Source: Leptotrichia sp. OH3620_COT-345 (GTDB lineage: Bacteria; Fusobacteriota; Fusobacteriia; Fusobacteriales; Leptotrichiaceae). Taken from it: a stretch of DNA of 64,000 bases. Location of the stretch: the NCBI RefSeq assembly GCF_003932895.1, contig NZ_RQYW01000010.1:1-64000 (forward strand), read 5' to 3'. Shown one piece after another: positions 56,995-64,000 of this stretch. Each line of letters starts with the position of its first letter. Within the stretch, counting starts at the first letter, position 1. Under the pieces are notes generated by a model. It did no database searches. It was not told the DNA's origin and worked only from the letters and a program-made list of their open reading frames with translations. Both the position numbers and the translations under genes were made by a program.

Positions 56995-57576
56995 TTATTT
57001 TTTAATATTTACTGCCCCTGCTCCATCTATAAGCCATTTTCCATTTGATTTTACTAGTTTCAATTTAACTTCAACATTAATCGGTTTACCTTCTGAATGA
57101 ACTGCAAACTCAGGTTTTATATTATCTTTTAAAATCATTGTCCCGGTTTTTTCATTCCAACTTTTCACCTTGAAGTTACTATGTTCAGAAGATGTCGCAA
57201 ATATTTCACTCCCTAATAAAGTATTATATTCGATACCTTTATATTTATTCAAAAGTTTTCTTTCGGATTCGGAAAGTTTTTTGTTTTCGAGCTGTTTTTC
57301 TGCTAATTCCAATGCTCTACTTCTTTCTTTATACATTTTACGAAAATTTTCTGTAACGGGGGAAGCTGCTAGCCAATCTTCTAAACTAATATTTTCTTTT
57401 ATATAATCATTCATAAATTTTTCAGCTATTCTCTCAGCTTCACTTTTTTTCTCTGATATAGATGTTTTTTTCGCTATTTTTTTCTCCATTGAACTTTTTG
57501 CTGAAATTCCCGGATTTACTACCAGCATTAATCCGAATATCAAGCATATAATTTTTCCTATTTTTATTTTTTTCAT
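56995..57576 (-). CDS. Small secreted protein, paralogue of the one at 50376
   Basis: 193 aa. Signal peptide MKKIKIGKIICLIFGLMLVV... to about residue 27, differing from the 50376 protein at few positions. SEAERIAEKFMNDYIKENIS and the C-terminal NGKWLIDGAGAVNIKK are shared. The middle is longer and diverged. Envelope or periplasm; function unknown. It has its own AGGAGG and stands between the PII-like and RND genes. Confidence 0.75.
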   Translation of the reverse strand: MKKIKIGKIICLIFGLMLVVNPGISAKSSMEKKIAKKTSISEKKSEAERIAEKFMNDYIKENISLEDWLAASPVTENFRKMYKERSRALELAEKQLENKKLSESERKLLNKYKGIEYNTLLGSEIFATSSEHSNFKVKSWNEKTGTMILKDNIKPEFAVHSEGKPINVEVKLKLVKSNGKWLIDGAGAVNIKK

Positions 57577-57722
57577 TTTTTCCTCCTGTATTTATTATTT
57601 ACATTCATTTTACCATTTTAACATTAAAATAAACTGAAAACTTTTAATTTTTTATGATATACAAAACTTTTTCACTTTATCTAATAGTTTTAAAGATAAA
57701 AAAATACAGGACTGTCATTAAA

Positions 57723-60700
57723 TTATAACTTATGTTTCTGTTTGAGTTTTCTTTTTTCAATTCTTTTTTCTTTATTTTCTTCAACTATTAAATACACTAC
57801 AGGAATAAATATTAACGTCAATAACGTTGAAAAGGACAATCCGAACATTACGGCTATGGCCATTCCCTGATAGTATCCTGCACTTCCTCCTCCCAATGCT
57901 AGAGCCATCGGTATCCATCCAAGCACTGTTGTCAATGTTGTCATAAGTATAGGTCTGAGTCTTGATCCTCCTGATTTTATAAGAGCTTCCCTTATGCTTA
58001 TTCCTTTCTGCCTCATACTTGCAACAAAATCAAGAAGTACTATAGCATTGTTTACAACCATACCCATAAGCATTATTATACCTATCATGACAAACATACT
58101 CAGCTGTACTCCTGTTAAAATCATTCCTACTATTACTCCTATTATGGATAAAGGTAACGAACTCATTATAAGAAGCGGAAGTATGAAAGATTCGAGCTGT
58201 ATTGCCAGAACTATGTATATAAGTACTACTGAAAGTCCAAGGGCATTAGCCATCTCGCTACCCATATCCTGCTGGTTTCTTGCATTTCCGGCTGTAGCAA
58301 GTTTATATCCCGTAGCAGGATTGGATTTTTTAAATGCTTTATCTATAAATTTCGCAGCATCGTTAAACCCTTTGGAGCTGTCAAGATTCAGTCCTACGGT
58401 TACGGTTTTTGCACCGTTATACTTACTTATTGCCGAAGCCCCTTCCACTTGAATAAGTTTTGCAATGTCTCCTATTCGTACAAAAATCCCGTCTTTTGCT
58501 TTAATTTCCAAATCAAGAATTTTTTCAAGAGAATTTCTGTATTTTTCTTCCAGTTGTAGCGTCACATCAAGGCTTTCAGTTCCTTCTGTAATTTCAATAG
58601 GAGCTACTCCAAGTACGGACATATTCAACATTGTTGTCAAATTAGTAACGTTTATACCGTAACTTTCTGCTTTTTCCCTATTTATTTCCAGCCTTGCCTG
58701 AGGATTCCCTCCTTCTGTGGAAGATTTTACGTCTTTCATCCATTTTTCCTTTTTTATTTCCCCAACTATGAAGTTTGCAATTCTGTTGAGTTCATCGGCA
58801 TTATTTCCTTCTATCTGAAATGAATAGTCTTTATTGGCATTGGCATTGGTAGTTTCTTCAGAAGATAAAGTCAAATTCACATCAGGCAAGTCTTTTAGGT
58901 TTTGTCTTATTCTGTCCATAGTTTTAAATGTGTCTTTTTTTATTCTTACATTGACTATTGCGGCATCTTTTCTTGATATTGAATAGAAACTTTCCGTCAT
59001 TTTATCATTTTTAACAATTTCTTCTATTTTCTTCGTTATTTCATAAGATTTTTCCAAATCAAGTCCTGTAGCAAGAGAAGCTACTACCGAATACTCTTTA
59101 TTATCTATCGTCGGGAAAAAGGATGTCTTTACTCTCGGTCCTAATATTACCATTGTAAATATAAATAATCCGATAGTCCCGGTTACTACTTTCCACTTAT
59201 TTTCCAAAGAAACAGCTATCACTTTTTCATATTTTTCCCTAAAAATGTTAAAATATTTAGCTTTTTCTTTATTTAGCAATATTTTTTCAAGATTTAAAAA
59301 TCTGCTTGATACCATAGGAATAAAGAGCATTGCAACTATTATTGAAGCTCCTAAGGCAAACATTATAGAAAATGCTATTCCGGAAAATACTTCTTTTATA
59401 AATCCATTAAATATTACTATTGGTAAAAATACACATACTGAAGTCATTGTAGAAGCTATCATAGGCATTATTACTTCATTTGTTCCCCTTACAGCTGCTA
59501 TTAAAGAAGGTTCCCTGTATTCCTGCATATGATCAAATATATTATCAAGGGTGACAACAGAGTTATCCACAAGGGAACCCACAGCAAGAGCAAGTCCCAT
59601 TAAAGATACTAAATTCAGAGAAATCCCCTGTGTGCTTAACAGAAAAAATGTAAACATTGCCGATATAGGAATTGACAATGATATAAATATGGATGCCCTT
59701 ATATCTTTCAAAAATACAAGAAGAACTATCGCTGCAATAACTAATGCCTGTAATCCGGAGCTTGTAACATTTGCTATGGCATCTTTTACGTCTATACTGT
59801 TATCTTTTATAAGATCATAACTCGCTCCTTTAGGAAACAACGGCTTCATTTCCTCCAGCTGTTTTTTTGCTGTATTTGCTATTTCTACTATATTCCCGTC
59901 CTTTGACTTTTCTATTACTACAGCTATGGAATCCTTTCCGTTTACTCTTGTATAAGTGTCCTTTTCCTTTGTACCGTAACTTATGCCGGCTAAATCTCTT
60001 AACTTCAATGTCTGTCCGTTATCATTGGATAAAATTATATTTTCAACTTGTTCCAGAGTTTTTATTTCTCCTGACACTCTCAGGATAAATTCCTTTCCTC
60101 CGTCGGTTACTGTTCCTGCAGGAGTTATAGTATTCGCAGCTTTTATTTTAGAATAAATTTCTGATGGCGAAAAATTAAAAGCTTTCAGTTTATACGGATC
60201 TAGTTCAACTTTTATTTCCCGCTTTGTTCCTCCTAATACAAAAATATTCCCTATTCCTTTATTTCTCTGTAATGCGGGTTTCATCGTTTCATCTACGAAT
60301 GAAGTCAAAGTTGCTTCATCTGCACCTTTCAACACTATAAACAAAGCCATTGCAGAACTCACACCTGCTGAATTTCCTGCTCCTGACAATACAGGGCTGT
60401 CAGCATCATTTGGAAGATCATTTTTTATTTTATCTATTTCAGATTGTATCTGAACCTTTTTCGTGTCAGTATCCGTACCGAAATTAAACTGAACTACTAC
60501 TACTGAAGTACCGAATGCCGAAGTAGTAGTTATATTTTTTATTCCGTCAACATTCAATGATGCTTCTTCTATTTTTTTAGTTATCTGTGTATCCACATCT
60601 TCGGAAGTTGCCCCTGTCCATTTAGTCTGGATTACTACAAAAGGGAAATTAAAATCAGGTAATAATTCCTGTTTCATATTTTTTAATGCACTATAACCTG

Positions 60701-60770
60701 AAAATATCATAAATGCAATTATCATCGTAGTAGCAACTATTCTCTTTGTTGCAAATTCTGCTACTGTCAT
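57723..60770 (-). CDS. RND efflux pump inner-membrane transporter (AcrB/SwrC family)
   Basis: 1015 aa, full length for the family, with 12 membrane helices and two large periplasmic loops. N-terminus EFATKRIVATTMIIAFMIFS; LALAVGSLVDNSVVTLDNIF in helix 4 has one Asp where AcrB has Asp407-Asp408, and MGMVVNNAIVLLDFVASMR in helix 10 has Asn where AcrB has Lys940, as in the SwrC-like group. It drives drug or lipid export with proton flow. Last gene of the efflux operon. Confidence 0.94.
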   Translation of the reverse strand: MTVAEFATKRIVATTMIIAFMIFSGYSALKNMKQELLPDFNFPFVVIQTKWTGATSEDVDTQITKKIEEASLNVDGIKNITTTSAFGTSVVVVQFNFGTDTDTKKVQIQSEIDKIKNDLPNDADSPVLSGAGNSAGVSSAMALFIVLKGADEATLTSFVDETMKPALQRNKGIGNIFVLGGTKREIKVELDPYKLKAFNFSPSEIYSKIKAANTITPAGTVTDGGKEFILRVSGEIKTLEQVENIILSNDNGQTLKLRDLAGISYGTKEKDTYTRVNGKDSIAVVIEKSKDGNIVEIANTAKKQLEEMKPLFPKGASYDLIKDNSIDVKDAIANVTSSGLQALVIAAIVLLVFLKDIRASIFISLSIPISAMFTFFLLSTQGISLNLVSLMGLALAVGSLVDNSVVTLDNIFDHMQEYREPSLIAAVRGTNEVIMPMIASTMTSVCVFLPIVIFNGFIKEVFSGIAFSIMFALGASIIVAMLFIPMVSSRFLNLEKILLNKEKAKYFNIFREKYEKVIAVSLENKWKVVTGTIGLFIFTMVILGPRVKTSFFPTIDNKEYSVVASLATGLDLEKSYEITKKIEEIVKNDKMTESFYSISRKDAAIVNVRIKKDTFKTMDRIRQNLKDLPDVNLTLSSEETTNANANKDYSFQIEGNNADELNRIANFIVGEIKKEKWMKDVKSSTEGGNPQARLEINREKAESYGINVTNLTTMLNMSVLGVAPIEITEGTESLDVTLQLEEKYRNSLEKILDLEIKAKDGIFVRIGDIAKLIQVEGASAISKYNGAKTVTVGLNLDSSKGFNDAAKFIDKAFKKSNPATGYKLATAGNARNQQDMGSEMANALGLSVVLIYIVLAIQLESFILPLLIMSSLPLSIIGVIVGMILTGVQLSMFVMIGIIMLMGMVVNNAIVLLDFVASMRQKGISIREALIKSGGSRLRPILMTTLTTVLGWIPMALALGGGSAGYYQGMAIAVMFGLSFSTLLTLIFIPVVYLIVEENKEKRIEKRKLKQKHKL

Positions 60771-60803
60771 TTTCCTCTCCTTTCTCTTACTTCTTCCGAC
60801 ATG

Positions 60804-61850
60804 TTAGTTGATTTTCTTTATTTTTTCTCCATCCTGAACTACATTTTGTCCGTCAGTAATAATTTCTGAACCTATTATCAGTCCTTCCCCTTCAACTGCA
60901 GCAAATTTTTCATTCTGATTCAGTATTTTTACAGGAACGGCTTTTGCAACACCGCTCTGAATTACATATACTATCTGCTCTACTCCTCTTACAACAATAG
61001 ATTCTTTAGGTATTACAATACCTTTTTCAACTCCCGTATCTATACTTGCAGTTCCATACATACCGCTTTTTATTTTCCTTTCAGGATTGGGAATACGTAT
61101 TTTCACAATAAACTGTCTTGTTTTAGTATCTGCTGTTCCTGATATTTCGTGTACTTCTCCTGAGACTTCTCTATCCAGTTCATCTATTTTTATTTTTGCT
61201 GCTGTTCCTACTTTTATTTTATTTACTATATTGGGAGAAACTCCTACTTTTATTTCCATTTCGGACTCATTTACAATTTTAAACAGAAGCTGTCCTGCAC
61301 TTATCTGCTGATGTCTTTCAAGATCAAGGCCTGATATTACACCGTTTATATCCGCTTTTATTACCGATTTATTGTTACTATCATTTGCCAATGCCAGGTT
61401 CGCACTTGCTGATTGATAATTTGTCTTGGCATTCAGATACTCGGTCTCGGTAATCAGTCTTTTCTGATAAAGTTGACTGTATTTTTCATATTGTATACGT
61501 GCCGTATTGTAACTTGCAGCGGCAGACTGTAGATTTGACCTTGCTGATTGATTGTCTATTCCCAGTATTACCTGCCCTGCATTTACTTCGTCTCCATTTT
61601 TTGCGTTTAATACTGTTAATTCTCCGTTTACTACCGCTACATAAGGTATTTCCTCTTTTCCTTTTATCTCAGCTCCTGCGGTATATCCCAACGACATATC
61701 GCTCCGGCTGAGAACCTGAACTTTTACAGGACGCAGTACTTCCTCTGCTTCCTGCTCCTTCTTTTTCCTGCAGGAAACTGTTATTGCAAGTATAAGCAAC
61801 AAACCTGCAATATATTTTTTCTTTGTATATAGTGATTTTACTATTTTCAT
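60804..61850 (-). CDS. RND efflux adaptor (membrane fusion) lipoprotein
   Basis: 348 aa. Lipobox ITVSC with Cys27. Lipoyl half-motifs NGELTVLNAKNGDEVNAGQV and ADINGVISGLDLERHQQISA flank a helical hairpin (about 95-160, LQSAAASYNTARIQYEKY), followed by beta-barrel and membrane-proximal domains. It bridges the RND pump and the TolC-like channel. 41 nt after the TolC-family gene. Confidence 0.93.
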   Translation of the reverse strand: MKIVKSLYTKKKYIAGLLLILAITVSCRKKKEQEAEEVLRPVKVQVLSRSDMSLGYTAGAEIKGKEEIPYVAVVNGELTVLNAKNGDEVNAGQVILGIDNQSARSNLQSAAASYNTARIQYEKYSQLYQKRLITETEYLNAKTNYQSASANLALANDSNNKSVIKADINGVISGLDLERHQQISAGQLLFKIVNESEMEIKVGVSPNIVNKIKVGTAAKIKIDELDREVSGEVHEISGTADTKTRQFIVKIRIPNPERKIKSGMYGTASIDTGVEKGIVIPKESIVVRGVEQIVYVIQSGVAKAVPVKILNQNEKFAAVEGEGLIIGSEIITDGQNVVQDGEKIKKIN

Positions 61851-61891
61851 ATTTTATTTTTCCTCCCACTTTAAATATATTACTTTAAGTA

Positions 61892-63166
61892 TCAATCTAA
61901 AAATGCCCCGTATCTTGAAACTAAATAATAATATCTTAATTTTGAACTTATGTAGTCAGTTCTGCTTTGTCTCAAATTTGATTCTGCTGTAAGCAAATCT
62001 CTCATCGTTACCAATCTGTACGAATATCTTTCCTGTTCCAGTTCATAGACTTCCTCTGCCTTTTCCAAAGCGATTTTCTTTGCTTCCAGACTTTTTTCAA
62101 GGGATTGCAGCTGATAATACACTTTCTTCATTCCTACTTTCAATTCATCCATTACTTTTTCAGCTTCTATTTGCTTTATTTCATAATTTCTTTTAGCCTT
62201 ATCTACATCAATTTTATTTTCTCCCCAGTCGAAAATCTGCCATGAAAAATTCACTCCCACTGTTCCGTTATAATTTTTTGTTTTTACAGTTTCGGAAATT
62301 TTTGTCTGATTTGAAGTTCCATATGTTATTACTCCTGTAACTTTCGGTTTCGTATCCGATTTTTTAAGTTCTATATTCTGCTTACTTATTTCTTTCTGTT
62401 TAAGTGCCATCTGATATTCGGTATTCCGTGCCGTAAGTTTTTCAAGATCGTTTTTCAGATTAACTGTCTTACTGAATTTTTCTTCTACAGTAAAAGGTAC
62501 AATTTGTATTTTTTCACTGTCTTTTATCCCTATTATATTTCCCAATGCTTCTTTTGCTATTTCTATATTGGCTGTTTGCTGTACTATATCCGCTTCTATT
62601 GCTTTCAGACTTCTTTCAGCTTCTATAAATTCAGGTTTTGTAACAAGTCTCAGTCTATATTTTTCCTTCTGCTCTTCATAATTTCTGTTCAGTGCTTCTT
62701 TGGATTTTTTAAGTACTTCCAGTGTATTTTCAGCTTCATATACATCTATATATGCCTGAATCGTATTTAATATAGTATCTTTTCTTACTTTATCCAAAGA
62801 TAACTCCATTAACGACAGATAGTTTTTGCCTATCTCTATCCCCGATTTTATTGCCCCTCCTGTATAAATAGGCTGTGTCAATGTGACATTATGTCCATAT
62901 GACTGGTCATATCTGCCTGAAAAAGGACCTTTTACTTCTTTAAAATATTTATTTGCAGTTGCATTATAACTTATTTTAAAATAGGCATTTTTCCATGCTT
63001 TATTCACATCAAGCTTACTTTTATCCACTTCAAGCATTCCTATTTTAATATCTTTATTATTTTTTACTGCCATTTCCGCAGCTTCCTGTACGGTTATCCG
63101 CTGTCCGAACACAGGTATTGAAAACAATATTGCCAATATTATTTTTTTTAAGGCTTTTCTTTTCAT
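61892..63166 (-). CDS. TolC-family outer-membrane efflux protein
   Basis: 424 aa. Signal peptide 1-21 (ending FGQR). Two repeated helix-hairpin blocks with ITVQEAAEMAVKNNKDIKIG near the start, LTQPIYTGGAIKSGIEIGKN, and FSWQIFDWGENKIDVDKAKR in the second half, typical of the OEP fold. It forms the trimeric exit duct. The stop is followed by the adaptor gene. Confidence 0.92.
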   Translation of the reverse strand: MKRKALKKIILAILFSIPVFGQRITVQEAAEMAVKNNKDIKIGMLEVDKSKLDVNKAWKNAYFKISYNATANKYFKEVKGPFSGRYDQSYGHNVTLTQPIYTGGAIKSGIEIGKNYLSLMELSLDKVRKDTILNTIQAYIDVYEAENTLEVLKKSKEALNRNYEEQKEKYRLRLVTKPEFIEAERSLKAIEADIVQQTANIEIAKEALGNIIGIKDSEKIQIVPFTVEEKFSKTVNLKNDLEKLTARNTEYQMALKQKEISKQNIELKKSDTKPKVTGVITYGTSNQTKISETVKTKNYNGTVGVNFSWQIFDWGENKIDVDKAKRNYEIKQIEAEKVMDELKVGMKKVYYQLQSLEKSLEAKKIALEKAEEVYELEQERYSYRLVTMRDLLTAESNLRQSRTDYISSKLRYYYLVSRYGAFLD

Positions 63167-63180
63167 TTTTTCCTCCTGAG

Positions 63181-63774
63181 TTATTTTAACGCATTATATA
63201 TAAATTCTACTATCTGTTCTATTTTTTCTTCTCTTGTCATATTCTCCCCTTTTCTTAAATTTACATTTTCCGTCAGGCTTTCATCCAGAAAAAAACCTTC
63301 CATTGATATAAGTATAAATTCAGTTATAAAAGTATCATTATAACTTTTATTTTTAATATCTCCGCTTCTGTTTACAACATTTTTTCGAAGAAAATTTATG
63401 GATATATCATGTATCTCTTCCATATATTCCACAAATTTCTTATCTTTCAGAAAACTGTCTATATTTTGTAAATTTATGTTTTTCATATATTTAAAAAATA
63501 TTTCACTTCTTTTGTTTATAAAATCTTTTAAAATTTCTTTAGGTTTTTTTTCTACATTAATTTCTTTCATTACTCTGATTTTTTCTTCTTTCAGTATTTC
63601 CAGAATTTCATATAGAACTTCTTCTTTTGTCTTAAAGTAAGTATAAAAATTTCCCTTGGATATTTCCAATGCTTTTGTAATGTCATCTACTTTTGTCTGA
63701 AAATATCCTTTTTCGCAAAACAGTTCCATTGATTTGTCTATTATCATCTGTCTTTTATTTTCTTTTCTTATCAT
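63181..63774 (-). CDS. TetR/AcrR-family repressor of the efflux operon
   Basis: 197 aa. HTH at about 22-48: FQTKVDDITKALEISKGNFY then TYFKTKEEVLYEI. The C-terminal ligand domain is variable. Its gene is first in the operon, 14 nt before the TolC gene, and a TetR-type operator covers the start point of its promoter, so it likely represses the pump until a ligand binds. Confidence 0.9.
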   Translation of the reverse strand: MIRKENKRQMIIDKSMELFCEKGYFQTKVDDITKALEISKGNFYTYFKTKEEVLYEILEILKEEKIRVMKEINVEKKPKEILKDFINKRSEIFFKYMKNINLQNIDSFLKDKKFVEYMEEIHDISINFLRKNVVNRSGDIKNKSYNDTFITEFILISMEGFFLDESLTENVNLRKGENMTREEKIEQIVEFIYNALK

Positions 63775-63800
63775 TCTATCTTCTCTCTCCTTCTCATAAA

Positions 63801-63851
63801 TGACTCACGAGTCACTTTATGTATAATATTACTTTTTTTACATTTTGTCAA
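63801..63851 (-). promoter_or_regulatory. Promoter and operator of the efflux operon
   Basis: Minus strand: TTGACA (63846-63851), 17 bp, TATTAT (63823-63828). The palindrome TGACTC-AC-GAGTCA (63801-63814) covers the expected start of transcription. Beyond 63851 to the window end no gene is seen. Confidence 0.82.
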
Positions 63852-64000
63852 CAACTTTTTATAAAAATATTTCTTCTATAATTTTATAAAATTTTATTTT
63901 TATTTTTTATCGAATGGAAATTCACTTTATTATAAAATAAGGGTTACAGTATAATACATTTAATTTTTTTCAATGCTTTAATAAATATTAATAGTTGAAA

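Overview
The window is strongly AT-rich and gene-dense, and most genes lie on the minus strand. It combines Gram-negative envelope genes (a secretin, a TolC/MFP/RND pump, a heptose-phosphate kinase) with Firmicute-like metabolism (mevalonate pathway, phospho-beta-glucosidases, a lactose/cellobiose PTS IIA). This mix and the very low GC point to Fusobacteriota, most likely Leptotrichiaceae (Leptotrichia-like). That is an inference from gene content, not from a marker gene.

Layout. 1-5.1 kb: start of a secreted protein, a MarR/flavin-reductase operon with a double operator, a GHL10-like secreted hydrolase, an EEP-family phosphatase/nuclease and an O-methyltransferase. 5.6-15.8 kb: one long minus-strand run that starts from a good promoter with a type IV pilin-like gene, a prepilin peptidase, minor pilins, PilN/PilO-like proteins and a short secretin. 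It continues through heptose kinase, ROK kinase and an MFS transporter and ends in a GspF/PilC gene; no assembly ATPase is present. 16.5-19.4 kb: a three-gene cassette of a radical SAM enzyme, a CYTH-domain protein and a protein resembling the catalytic and helical domains of alanyl-tRNA synthetase with altered class II motifs. I do not recognise this cassette and consider it the best candidate for an undescribed system. 19.6-22.9 kb: DUF969, DUF979, pyroglutamyl peptidase and gamma-glutamylcyclotransferase, which look like a 5-oxoproline module, followed by a sugar acetyltransferase. 23.2-26.8 kb: a zinc regulon (Fur-family regulator with a 7-1-7 operator, ZnuA, ZnuC, ZnuB) and a Dps.

27.2-35.6 kb: a probable isoprenoid/lipid super-operon on the minus strand: uppS, cdsA, tyrS, a small membrane protein, a TctA-like permease, then mevalonate kinase, diphosphomevalonate decarboxylase, phosphomevalonate kinase and type 2 IPP isomerase. 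35.8-40.7 kb: NadR-like enzyme, a frameshifted TetR gene with VOC protein and an intact operator, a serine hydrolase, a second VOC protein and a PHP phosphatase. 40.9-48.6 kb: beta-glucoside utilisation (PTS IIA, GH4, two GH1) with duplicated YczE-type membrane proteins and a decayed RpiR regulator. 48.8-50.0 kb: a chromosomal Rep_3-like initiator protein. 50.4-57.6 kb: a two-component system with a PepSY protein, a TPR protein and two pairs of small secreted paralogues, plus a PII-like protein. 57.7-63.8 kb: an RND efflux operon with its TetR regulator and operator.

Across the window at least six non-coding spacers carry copies of the same dispersed element of about 120-230 bp. Its best conserved parts are a stem-loop motif and a terminal ATGAG-NN-CTCAT palindrome. 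No tRNA, rRNA, CRISPR array or insertion sequence was seen.
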